Shown here: positions 26,216 to 34,168 of the stretch, piece after piece
Numbering within the stretch: the first letter of the stretch is position 1
Layout of the letters: each line of letters starts with the position of its first letter
Source: Shewanella carassii
Lineage (GTDB): Bacteria; Pseudomonadota; Gammaproteobacteria; Enterobacterales; Shewanellaceae
Length of the DNA stretch: 64,000 bases
Assembly: GCF_002777975.1 (NCBI RefSeq)
Contig: NZ_NGVS01000007.1
Location: 117,900-181,899, forward strand
Direction: 5' to 3'
The notes under the pieces: model-generated
The model's database searches: none
What the model saw: the letters and a program-made list of their open reading frames with translations, nothing else
What the model was told of the DNA's origin: nothing
Translations under genes and position numbers: made by a program

Positions 26216-26351
26216 ATCATTCCCTGAGTTCTAATCGGTGAGGGAGAACGCCAATTTCTGCTGCCGGCATTATCCGGGCAGTTGCTTGGTGCCTTTATGA
26301 GCTAACATTAGCCAACCCCTTGGCTACTGGCAATCATTTTGATTAGCAGAA

Positions 26352-27563
26352 TTAGAGTCCCAGAGCTTTAAAGGTTTCGGCAGAGGGGAAACCGTCGGCC
26401 ACCAAGCCTTTGCTGAGCTGAAACGCCTGCAAACTGGCGCGGGAGTTACGCCCGAGAATACCGTCCGGCTTTCCGGCATCAAACCCTTGCTCATTGAGCT
26501 TTTGCTGCAGCGCCTTTATCTGGGCGCGGCTCAAGCGGGTTTGCTGCGGCGGTGCTTTGGCAAGGTGTCCGGCGCCACTTATTCTGTCGGCCAAATGACC
26601 TACTGAAATGGCATAAAACTCAGAACGGTTCCAACGCTGGATCACCTGGAAGTTATCGTAGCCGAGAAACGCCGGGCCCTCGTGCCCGGCGGGCAGATAG
26701 AGCCTGGCTTCCATCTGGGCCTGTGGCAGCACCTGGCCATTGCTCTGGGTCAATCCCAGCGCCTGCCAGGCGGCGAGAGACTTTTTCTGCCCCAGATGTT
26801 GATAATCAAATGATTCAGGTAAGCGAACCTCCCTGCCCCAGCGTTCGTTGCGCTGCCACCCTAGGTGAGCAAGAAAGTTTGCCGCCGAAGTCAGGGCATC
26901 GTCTATGCTGTTCCAGAGATCCGCCTTGCCATCACCGTCACCATCGACGGCATAACTGGCATAAGCACTGGGCATAAACTGGGTGTGTCCCATGGCACCG
27001 GCCCAGGAGCCTTGCATATCGGCCGCAGCAAAACCATATTTCTGGCTCAGCTTCAGCGCTGTCATCAACTCCTGGGTAAAGAAGCCTGAACGGCGGGAGT
27101 CACAGGCCAGAGTCGCCAGCGAGTCCAACACTGGCATCTTGCCCTTGTAGCCTCCGAAATTGGTCTCCATGCCCCAGAAAGACAAGAGATATTGCGGCGG
27201 CACGCCATACTCGCGCTTGAGCTTATCCAGCAGCGCCTTGTGTTCAACCAGCAGTTCCCTGCCCTTGGAAACCCGCCAATCGGTTACCCGCTTATCGAAA
27301 TAGTTGGCAAATGTCTGAGTAAACTCGGGCTGACTGCGATCCAGCTCTATCACTCTGGGGACAAACTTGAGTGGCTTGAGATGTGAGTCGATGGTCTGTT
27401 GACTAATGCCCTCTTTCAGGGCCTTGTCCTGCATCGCCACAATACACTGAGGAAAAGCCGCTTCCCCGGCCTTTATCAGGGCTTCTACAGGATCCTCATT
27501 CTGGGGGGCTGCCAGCGTTTGCGTGGCCAACAGCAGGGGAAACCAGGATAATACTCTGAACAC
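26352..27563 (-). CDS. mltB: Lytic murein transglycosylase B family protein
   Basis: Peptidoglycan lytic transglycosylase of 403 residues that cleaves glycan strands to 1,6-anhydro-MurNAc. A signal peptide (MFRVLSWFPLLLATQTLAA) has no lipobox, so the protein is periplasmic and not a lipoprotein as in E. coli MltB. The MltB domain (about 40-330) has 'FWGMETNFGGYKG' with the catalytic Glu and 'AMGHTQFMPSAY'. A C-terminal peptidoglycan-binding domain follows (about 340-400, 'LQQKLNEQGFDAGKPDGILG'). I chose GTG 27563, which follows TAAGGAG with 7-base spacing; the longer frame from 27677 would bury the signal. The symbol is by family. Confidence 0.9.
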   Translation of the reverse strand: MFRVLSWFPLLLATQTLAAPQNEDPVEALIKAGEAAFPQCIVAMQDKALKEGISQQTIDSHLKPLKFVPRVIELDRSQPEFTQTFANYFDKRVTDWRVSKGRELLVEHKALLDKLKREYGVPPQYLLSFWGMETNFGGYKGKMPVLDSLATLACDSRRSGFFTQELMTALKLSQKYGFAAADMQGSWAGAMGHTQFMPSAYASYAVDGDGDGKADLWNSIDDALTSAANFLAHLGWQRNERWGREVRLPESFDYQHLGQKKSLAAWQALGLTQSNGQVLPQAQMEARLYLPAGHEGPAFLGYDNFQVIQRWNRSEFYAISVGHLADRISGAGHLAKAPPQQTRLSRAQIKALQQKLNEQGFDAGKPDGILGRNSRASLQAFQLSKGLVADGFPSAETFKALGL

Positions 27564-27772
27564 CTTCCGACTCCTTAAAAGATTAAACACCCCATCGAGT
27601 TCCATCCTAACCAGTCGCTCAACGTTTTTTAAGCCCCGCAGGCATAATTCCCTGTCGTTGAGTCGATTTTTAAGCATTTATTCCTGTTTGTTCATCTGAG
27701 GTTAAGATTAACTTGGACTCCAGTGCTTATGCCGTATAATGGCGCCACTAACCCTTGCTCAAGAGAGAGATC

Positions 27773-28132
27773 ATGACTGATTTAGCGCCGGCACTGAGCC
27801 AATTTATCGATAACGTCAAAGAGCACCAGCAGGTGTGGGGCTTACAGGACGACTCCGGCGAAGGCTGGGTGGTGTGTGACTCCAGCGAATATGAAGACAC
27901 AGATGTCATGCCTTTATGGTCTGATCAGGCGGTGGCCCAGAGCCATTGTACCGAGGAGTGGGTCAACTTCGCACCAGTAGCGATTTCACTGGAAGAGCTG
28001 CTGGAGTTCTGGATTGAAGATCTCAACGAAGATGGCGTATTGATTGGTATAGATTGGCGTGCCGAGCAGGAATGTCCCGAAGTGGAGCCGGTAGAGCTGG
28101 CCAAGTTCCTGGTGGACGTGGAAGCCGAATAA
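27773..28132 (+). CDS. DUF2750 family protein
   Basis: Small acidic protein of 119 residues matching the DUF2750 family as I recall it. It has the conserved 'SSEYEDTDVMPLWSDQAVAQ', 'CTEEWVNFAPVAISLEELLEFW' (split 22) and 'DGVLIGIDWRAE' with 'VEPVELAKFL'. It is cytoplasmic, with no membrane segment. The function is unknown. The ATG at 27773 is preceded by GAGAGAG; a TTG six codons upstream is less likely. A strong terminator separates it from the next gene, so it is monocistronic. It diverges from mltB. Confidence 0.85.
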   Translation: MTDLAPALSQFIDNVKEHQQVWGLQDDSGEGWVVCDSSEYEDTDVMPLWSDQAVAQSHCTEEWVNFAPVAISLEELLEFWIEDLNEDGVLIGIDWRAEQECPEVEPVELAKFLVDVEAE

Positions 28133-28142
28133 GCTTTACCCG

Positions 28143-28174
28143 GTCGGGAGTCGCCAAGACTCCCGACTTCTTTT
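28143..28174 (+). terminator. Rho-independent terminator after the DUF2750 gene
   Basis: GTCGGGAGTC (28143-28152) pairs perfectly with GACTCCCGAC (28158-28167) around a 5-nt loop, then TTCTTTT. Confidence 0.9.
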
Positions 28175-28203
28175 AAGACTCAGAGCAGCATCTGCACAAC
28201 CCT

Positions 28204-28836
28204 ATGCCCTGTCCCTTGGTCGACATCCCCTTTAATTGCCGTCACAGTTGCTGGTTTTGTGCCGAGCCCTGCGAACACGTTTTTGCCTTTGAAGCCTCCC
28301 CCAATGCAGAACATGCCTCACTGAGCGTGCCCGCCTGTAAGGAGTGCCTGACGCTAGCCCGCAAAAATCCTCTCACCTCGATATACGAGTGCCGTATTGC
28401 AGTTAAAGATGCGCTGATGAAGCGCTACGCCAAACATCTGGCCATAGGGTTGAATTGGACCCGTGAAGAGCTGGAAGAATCGGAGTTTTCCTGCAAAATT
28501 CTTGGCGGTTTTAAACGCAGCGCCTGGTTTATGTATGAAGTGGCCAGAGACAGGATCAATGCCAAAGGTTGGCCCCTCTGTATTGAAGGCGTTCCGCTGA
28601 GCGACGAGACCCCAAATACCGGGTTTGACTTCGACGGCTTGCACTACAGCTCAGTGTTTGCCGCCATAGAGCACTACGCCAAAAATTTTTCGTTGGATAA
28701 AGACTTTCTGCAGGCCTTGACGGCCATCTGCGGCCGCAACAGCTTTGCCTTTGCCGTGCGCCTGGCCAGGCTCAATATCGCCGCGGACAAACGCACCAAA
28801 AAGCAACTTATCCGCGAGCTGGAGCAGGAATACTGA
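28204..28836 (+). CDS. Uncharacterised protein with Cys-rich N-terminus
   Basis: I do not recognise a named family. The protein has 210 residues. The N-terminus has Cys12, Cys16, Cys19 and Cys23 ('NCRHSCWFCAEPCEH') plus Cys45 and Cys48 ('CKEC'), arranged like an HNH- or treble-clef-type zinc-binding knuckle. The HNH histidines are not evident. The rest is helical and basic ('KRYAKHLAIGLNWTREELEE', 'KRTKKQLIRELEQEY'). It is probably a cytosolic nucleic-acid or protein-binding factor, but this is inference. It sits after the DUF2750 terminator and converges on cheV with a 9-bp gap. The ATG start has no strong ribosome site. Confidence 0.72.
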   Translation: MPCPLVDIPFNCRHSCWFCAEPCEHVFAFEASPNAEHASLSVPACKECLTLARKNPLTSIYECRIAVKDALMKRYAKHLAIGLNWTREELEESEFSCKILGGFKRSAWFMYEVARDRINAKGWPLCIEGVPLSDETPNTGFDFDGLHYSSVFAAIEHYAKNFSLDKDFLQALTAICGRNSFAFAVRLARLNIAADKRTKKQLIRELEQEY

Positions 28837-28845
28837 GGTTAGGTA

Positions 28846-29784
28846 TCAATCCAACAGGCGCATTCTGTCCTGTACGGCTTCCACCAGCAGATCCGGCTGG
28901 AACTTGGATATAAAACGATCGCAGCCCACTTTTTCCACCATCGCCTTGTTAAAGCTGCCGCTGAGAGAGGTATTGAGGGTGATATAGAGTTCGGCCATCC
29001 GCTTGTCGTTGCGCACCTCATAGGTTAGACGGTAACCGTCCATTTCAGGCATCTCAGCATCGGTGATCATCATCAAAATCTGATCTGTCACCTTGAGCCC
29101 CTGATCGCACCATGACTTGAGCAGCGTCAGCGCCTCGCGACCATCGCTGCATTCAATCACCTCGAGCCCCAACTGCCCCAAAGTATCACGTACCTGACGT
29201 CTGGCCGTAGGCGAATCATCGACAATTAAAATCTTGTGCCCCGGCATCTTGGCCACCAAGGACTCATCCAGTACACCTTCGGAGAGACGCACATCATAGT
29301 GGATGATCTCCGCCAACACCTTTTCCACATCGATAATCGACACCAACTCAGTTTTCCCCTGAGTCTCAATACGGGTAATGGCGGTGAGGTAATGATTGCG
29401 GCCGGCAGTTTTCGGTGGCGGCATGATATCGCCCCAGGTCATATTAACAATATGCTCAACCTTACCCACCAGAAACCCCTGCACGCTGCGGTTGTATTCT
29501 GTGATGATCAGGTTGGCATCGTCACCGGCAGGCATCGGCGAAAAGCCTATGGCGCTGCGCAGATTAATGACAGGGATGGAAGTACCGCGAATATTAGCAA
29601 CGCCGCTGATAGCAGGATGGCTGCCGGGCATGGCCGAGAGCTCCGGCAATTTCACCACCTCTTTAACCTTAAACACATTGATGGCAAAGAGTTGAGTTGA
29701 ATTAATTCTGAATAACAGTAACTCCAGCCGGTTCTCACCCACAAGTTGTGTGCGCTGATCTACTGATTCCAATACGTTAGCCAT
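28846..29784 (-). CDS. cheV: Chemotaxis coupling protein CheV
   Basis: Hybrid adaptor of 312 residues linking chemoreceptors to CheA, with phosphorylation-tuned coupling. The CheW domain (about 15-160) has 'LFRINSTQLFAINVFKVKEVV' (21, split) and 'IRGTSIPVINLRSAIGF'. The receiver domain (about 178-310) has acidic residues in 'ILIVDDSPTARRQV' and the phosphate-accepting Asp in 'MMITDAEMPEMDGYRL', plus conserved Thr and Lys in 'LNTSLSG' and 'FISKFQPD'. It acts in the cytoplasm at receptor arrays. It stands alone here, as often for cheV paralogues. The ribosome site is 'GGGAAAGCAG'. Confidence 0.95.
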   Translation of the reverse strand: MANVLESVDQRTQLVGENRLELLLFRINSTQLFAINVFKVKEVVKLPELSAMPGSHPAISGVANIRGTSIPVINLRSAIGFSPMPAGDDANLIITEYNRSVQGFLVGKVEHIVNMTWGDIMPPPKTAGRNHYLTAITRIETQGKTELVSIIDVEKVLAEIIHYDVRLSEGVLDESLVAKMPGHKILIVDDSPTARRQVRDTLGQLGLEVIECSDGREALTLLKSWCDQGLKVTDQILMMITDAEMPEMDGYRLTYEVRNDKRMAELYITLNTSLSGSFNKAMVEKVGCDRFISKFQPDLLVEAVQDRMRLLD

Positions 29785-30010
29785 AACGACTGCTTTCCCG
29801 ATTTACCGCTATCTAATGGACAAATTATAGTGGTAAAGCCGTTCAACAAACCATGTCCTAGGGCAAATTTAAGCTAAATTGTCTTAAATGATACGCACTT
29901 GGCTACAGTTATATCGGTAGAGTTAAACGCATCAGTGCTTATAGAGTGAAGCTGGGCAAAACCCAACCGCCAAGTACAACAAGGCCCAGCTCGCCCCGTG
30001 ATTATGCTGC

Positions 30011-30622
30011 TCAAGCTTTGCCGGCGGTTTTACGGGCCAAGATGATACCCGCCAGCGCTGGCAACTGGTGTTGGCGGATAATCTCAAAGTTGCCGCTATC
30101 TTCAAGAACAGCCAAGAGTTCAGCGTGATTGAAACGGTTTTCCAGGGGATGTTCAAACAGACGCCGACTCAAGGGATTACAGATAGCGGCGCGATAAAGC
30201 TCTTCCAGTACAAAATAGCCACTAGGGCGCAATACCCTGTGTACTTCGGCCACCGCCTGTTGCCAATCCGGAATATGATGAAAGGCGGCAAAATCGACCA
30301 CTAGGTCAAACTGGCTATCGGCAAAAGGCAAGGCGCTGCCATCACCCTGGCACAGATGCAACCAGTTTTGATCCGAATACCGCCCGGCACAGTGGCTGAC
30401 CATGTCGAGATCAAAATCGAGCGCCCACACTTCTTCCGCCCCCAGCTCCTGACGCACAAGCGCGATTCCCTCACCAAAGCCGCAGCCTATCTCCAAGGCG
30501 CGACTAAAAGCCGGTAAAGGCTTGGCAAACAACTTCAACAACATCCGCCGCTCCAGCCGCCTTTGCAGCCACAAACGCAGCGGATGCCTGACTATCGATT
30601 TTTCAAAGCGATTGAGTTGCAT
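30011..30622 (-). CDS. Class I SAM-dependent methyltransferase
   Basis: Methyltransferase of the Methyltransf_11/UbiE-like fold, about 203 residues. The SAM-binding motif I 'ALEIGCGFGEGIALV' is followed by the acidic 'WALDFDLDMV', motif 'DLVVDFAAFHHIPDW' and 'EVHRVLRPSGYFVLEE'. The substrate is unknown; small-molecule or lipid targets are typical. I chose ATG 30622 ('MQLNRFEKS') with GGTGGA upstream; an in-frame TTG six codons earlier is possible. It is followed downstream (minus strand) by about 225 bp to the cheV start and preceded by an LRAT-like gene on the same strand. Confidence 0.85.
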   Translation of the reverse strand: MQLNRFEKSIVRHPLRLWLQRRLERRMLLKLFAKPLPAFSRALEIGCGFGEGIALVRQELGAEEVWALDFDLDMVSHCAGRYSDQNWLHLCQGDGSALPFADSQFDLVVDFAAFHHIPDWQQAVAEVHRVLRPSGYFVLEELYRAAICNPLSRRLFEHPLENRFNHAELLAVLEDSGNFEIIRQHQLPALAGIILARKTAGKA

Positions 30623-30687
30623 GAATGGCAATCCACCCAAGATAATTCATGGTTAACATTTAAGCGCTCTTACGGCGACAATCATCT

Positions 30688-31281
30688 TCACTCGTCCCCA
30701 AAGGGTTCCAGCGGCAGTTGATCCCAATAGATGCCCTGCCCGAAGAAGTCTTCCAACAGTTGATTGAGCCGTGAAAAACTGCTCACCCTTTGCGGCTTAC
30801 CGCTGATACAGTGCCACACGTACCTGTGGCAGTTATTGTCAAACAGGTCATAATCCCGATACTGAAACAGGCTCTCGCCGGCGCGGGCCAACGCCTGTTC
30901 GCTGACCAAGGGCATTCTTTGATGATCGCAGGCAACAAACACCTTGCTACCGCTGCGACCTGCCAGGAAACGCTTCACCGATACTGGCCGCACCAGGCCG
31001 CTGCCGTGGAGTTCGGCCAACATACCGTCACCGAGCCAGATACCTGTGTGTTCAATGACCCCGAATACGTGGCAGCACACCAGCATCCCGGGCTGTACTT
31101 GTTTGACACTCTGACTGTGAAACCATTCACTGGGTGTCAGCCGCGCCTGCCCCTTAGTCCCCTTTGTCGGCATATCCTTGAGTACTCGATTGCGGGCGAC
31201 TTTCTTACGCTTCTGTCCTTCATCGGCAAGCCACACGGCGCCGAGTGCGGCAGAGCCGAGCCAGAGTAACGGAAGTGCCAT
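30688..31281 (-). CDS. LRAT-like (NlpC/P60 superfamily) membrane-anchored protein
   Basis: Protein of 197 residues. An N-terminal hydrophobic anchor (ALPLLWLGSAALGAVWLA) is followed by a basic stretch and an LRAT-type papain-like fold. The catalytic His lies in 'GVIEHTGIWLGDGMLAELHG' and the Cys in 'FDNNCHRYVW', similar to the NCEHF motif of lecithin-retinol acyltransferases and related thiol enzymes. It may act as an acyltransferase or peptidase at the inner membrane; the substrate is unknown. I chose ATG 31281, which follows TAAGGAG with 7-base spacing. Longer frames from 31344 or 31311 would bury the anchor. It is in line with the methyltransferase downstream (65 bp), which may be co-transcribed. 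Confidence 0.8.
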   Translation of the reverse strand: MALPLLWLGSAALGAVWLADEGQKRKKVARNRVLKDMPTKGTKGQARLTPSEWFHSQSVKQVQPGMLVCCHVFGVIEHTGIWLGDGMLAELHGSGLVRPVSVKRFLAGRSGSKVFVACDHQRMPLVSEQALARAGESLFQYRDYDLFDNNCHRYVWHCISGKPQRVSSFSRLNQLLEDFFGQGIYWDQLPLEPFGDE

Positions 31282-31429
31282 AGCTTTGCTCCTTAACGCC
31301 TTGAGTGACATCTTGAAATTAATCGAATTCAGGCCGCTTGGCAAAGTTCAATTCGACCAAGCTCAGTTCAGCCAAAGTTCTGCTCAGTGTCAAACCAAGG
31401 GAATACACCCAGGAAGTGTTCAAAGGCTA

Positions 31430-32101
31430 CTATACCCAGGAGAGGAAATCGGCCACAGGCTCTTTGGCGGCATCACAGCTTTGCGCCAGAAACAGCTCAC
31501 CACAGGCCAGCGCATCAGTCAGGGCATTGTGGGCCGAATACGGCGGCAGATGATAGCGGCTGCGGCTAGCGCCGAGGCGCAGACTACCGCTTGGCAGCAC
31601 CTCCTGTTGCCGCTGTAGGCGGGTCTTTTCCAGCAGCAGGGTATCTATCACGGGAAGGTGCAACTTAGTACCATATGCCTGCTGACAAAGCCTGCTGAGA
31701 AAAGCGCAGTCCAAAGGAGCATGATGCATCAGTAAAATGCGCCCCTGACTTTGCCGTAACAGCCAAGGCAAGAGCTGTTCGGGCGCTAGCGCCCCCTGTT
31801 CAAGATGGCGATCCATAATGCCGTGAATCGTGGCGCTCTGACCGACACTGCCATCAATACTCACCAATTTGTGGCGCGCGCCGCTGAGCTCCAGTCTGCC
31901 TTTGTTGATGGGCACCACACCGATGGAGAGGATCTGATCGCAACCCGGCTCTAGGCCGGTCATTTCCAAGTCCAGCGCCATCAAAGGCGCCTCTGCCACA
32001 GGCTTGGATAACACAGGACTCAAGGACTGGTAAAAAGATTTGAGTGGCTCTCTTGCCTGCCAACAATGCCAGGCCAGGCGGGTTCTATGCAGCAAAGGCA
32101 T
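31430..32101 (-). CDS. 3'-5' exonuclease, DnaQ/DEDDh family
   Basis: Exonuclease of 223 residues similar to the DNA polymerase III epsilon proofreading fold. Exo I is 'MALDLEMTGLEPG' (Asp and Glu), Exo II 'MHHAPLDCAF' and Exo III 'HNALTDALACGE' (His and Asp). It has an N-terminal extension of about 38 residues. The stop lies free of neighbours, but the start is one base from the stop of the DUF294 protein gene, so the two are co-translated. In many gammaproteobacteria this exonuclease is fused or adjacent to a CBS/DUF294 nucleotidyltransferase protein near an acetate symporter. Its substrate and role there are not established. Confidence 0.88.
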   Translation of the reverse strand: MPLLHRTRLAWHCWQAREPLKSFYQSLSPVLSKPVAEAPLMALDLEMTGLEPGCDQILSIGVVPINKGRLELSGARHKLVSIDGSVGQSATIHGIMDRHLEQGALAPEQLLPWLLRQSQGRILLMHHAPLDCAFLSRLCQQAYGTKLHLPVIDTLLLEKTRLQRQQEVLPSGSLRLGASRSRYHLPPYSAHNALTDALACGELFLAQSCDAAKEPVADFLSWV

Positions 32102-32102
32102 C

Positions 32103-33950
32103 TTAGAAACTCCGGGTAAATTTGAGTTTCAGCGCCGCCTGCGCATCATGCACCACCTTGAAGGCATCCCTGAGTTGATGACGCATCAGTGAAGAGAGTA
32201 CCTGCGGCATCAGAAAATTGCTTATCTTCTGGCCCTGCTCAAACTGACGCCCCTGATTGGCCAGCCGCATATGGGCAATAAATTCATGGGCATCGGCAAG
32301 ATTGAGGGCATCTTTGCGGCTCAACAGCTTGCTCTCCATCAGGGCGCGGATCCGTTTGGCGGTATTGACCTCTTTGATACCGGTGGCCAAGGCATATACC
32401 CGGGCGATGTCATTGATAAGGGCGCTGCCCCTGTGTTTAAGATCCATCCCCTTGACCTCACTGCCATCCCTGTCGAGCACGAATTGGCGGAAGAATCCCA
32501 ATGGCGGCGACTCACTTAAGGCATTGCCGGTCAGGGCCGCCAGAAAGATATCGTTATCTTTGGTCTGCGCCAGCACCTTGTCTTGCAACGCATCGAACAG
32601 GCTGTCCGGCCCATATACGGAGCGCATATCGAAAAAGATGCTGGCATGCATCAAGGCCTTGGGCTCAGGGATATTGACCCAAGAGGCAAACTTCTGTTGC
32701 CAACTTGCCAGCGACAAACACCAGTTGGGGTTTTGCGCCATGATATCCCCAGGGCAGTATACATAACCGCATTCGTTGAGCCCGGCGCACACCCCCTTGG
32801 CCAAGGCCTGAAAGTAACCTCTGGCATGCTCATCCGGCTCTTCGGCCAGCAATAAACCATTGTCCTGATCCGAGCAGGCGGCCTGATCCTGGCGCCCCTG
32901 TGAGCCAAATGCCAACCAGCAAAACGCCATCGGCGCCTCCCCGAGCAGCGCCTGATGGAGCTGGATAAGCCTGCGGGTAAGCGCATCGGTAACTGAAGTC
33001 AGTACCCGACCAATCTCCTCGGCGCGGGCATCGGCGCTGATAAGGTTTTGCAACAGAAGTGGAATTTGCCGACTGACACTGATGAGGCTTTGTAAATCTT
33101 TTTGCCGCTCTATCTCGCCAATCAGCAGCAAAGGTTGGGATGCCTGACTGCGCAATATGTCTGTGCTGGTGATCATCCCCACCGGCTGCTCTCGCTCCAT
33201 GACCGGCAGATGGTGAATGTTGTGCTCGCTCATCAGCAGCATGGCTTCAAATACCAAGGCCTGGGCATCTATGTATACGGGCTGGCGGGTCATGGCTTGA
33301 AACACGGCTTCATTGCCGGTAAGCCCCTCGGCCAGCACCCGATTACGCAGATCCCTGTCGGTAAGGATCCCCACCAGTTTGTGATTATCCAGAACCAACA
33401 CAGACGACACCCTGTGCTTGCGCATCAGCTTGGCCGCATCGGTAATGGAAAGACGGTGATCGACACTGACAGGCTCATGGGTCATCAGGGTGCTGATCCG
33501 GCTGGTGGTGGTCAAATCTTTAGCCCGAAAACGCCCTTGATGACGCAACCGCTTGGCATAGGCGCGGTTGAAGAAGCGATCGAAGCTGCGGCACTCCAGG
33601 CGCAGAGTGTCAAACAGTGCTGGCGGCACATGATAGACCAAACCATCTTCGAGGATCAGCACCTTATTACTGATCTCCTCGCCCGACAGCAAAGAAGGAA
33701 AGCCGAAACAATCGCCCTCCCCCAAGCGGTCCAGCAACTCGCCCTCGGCATCGCGCACTTCAAAGGCCCCGCTGCGAACGATATAAAGCATGGGGTTGGC
33801 CGAATCCAGCGGCACGGCTTTCATCGACTTGCTGTAATAACCTATGCTGATGGCGCGGCAACATTGCTCCAGCAAGGGTTGCGGCAGTTCATCGAAAGGA
33901 ACCGTCTGTTGCAGAAAGCTGCGAATAGGCAGCAGTTCACTCTCATCCAT
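32103..33950 (-). CDS. cNMP-binding/CBS/DUF294 nucleotidyltransferase-like protein
   Basis: Signalling-type protein of 615 residues. The N-terminal cyclic-nucleotide-binding-like domain spans about residues 15-130 ('LGEGDCFGFPSLLSGE'). Two CBS domains follow (about 150-270, 'LMTHEPVSVDHRLSITDAAKLM' split, 'VGILTDRDLRNRV', 'VGMITSTDILR'). The DUF294 nucleotidyltransferase region comes next ('FGSQGRQDQAACSDQDNGLL' with the GS...DxD pattern), then a helical C-terminus. It probably senses an adenine nucleotide and modifies a partner, by analogy with GlnD-like proteins; the target is unknown. It is transcribed with the downstream exonuclease. The symporter operon lies upstream, with a terminator between. 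Confidence 0.9.
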   Translation of the reverse strand: MDESELLPIRSFLQQTVPFDELPQPLLEQCCRAISIGYYSKSMKAVPLDSANPMLYIVRSGAFEVRDAEGELLDRLGEGDCFGFPSLLSGEEISNKVLILEDGLVYHVPPALFDTLRLECRSFDRFFNRAYAKRLRHQGRFRAKDLTTTSRISTLMTHEPVSVDHRLSITDAAKLMRKHRVSSVLVLDNHKLVGILTDRDLRNRVLAEGLTGNEAVFQAMTRQPVYIDAQALVFEAMLLMSEHNIHHLPVMEREQPVGMITSTDILRSQASQPLLLIGEIERQKDLQSLISVSRQIPLLLQNLISADARAEEIGRVLTSVTDALTRRLIQLHQALLGEAPMAFCWLAFGSQGRQDQAACSDQDNGLLLAEEPDEHARGYFQALAKGVCAGLNECGYVYCPGDIMAQNPNWCLSLASWQQKFASWVNIPEPKALMHASIFFDMRSVYGPDSLFDALQDKVLAQTKDNDIFLAALTGNALSESPPLGFFRQFVLDRDGSEVKGMDLKHRGSALINDIARVYALATGIKEVNTAKRIRALMESKLLSRKDALNLADAHEFIAHMRLANQGRQFEQGQKISNFLMPQVLSSLMRHQLRDAFKVVHDAQAALKLKFTRSF

Positions 33951-34115
33951 GGGCGGCCTTTAAAGTTGGACTGACTCACCACAGTATTGCCCACTCTGGA
34001 GAATGCTGACTATCTGGCTTTAGTCGAATACCACCATCCCTGAAACAGAAAACCCGAAACTGAAAGTCCAAACTAAAAAATAGAAGGTTGAATATCCAAC
34101 CCAAGCGAAATTGAT

Positions 34116-34143
34116 AAAAAAATCCCCCGGCTATGCGGGGGAT
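34116..34143 (-). terminator. Rho-independent terminator after the symporter gene
   Basis: ATCCCCCG (34122-34129) pairs with CGGGGGAT (34136-34143). On the minus strand a T run follows (complement of the A tract 34116-34121). Confidence 0.9.
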
Positions 34144-34168
34144 CCTCTACTTGAGCAGCATCAGACTA

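Noticed and set aside
33102..33974. 290-codon plus-strand frame opposite the DUF294 gene
   Set aside because: Antisense to a gene with clear CBS and nucleotidyltransferase motifs; no independent support.
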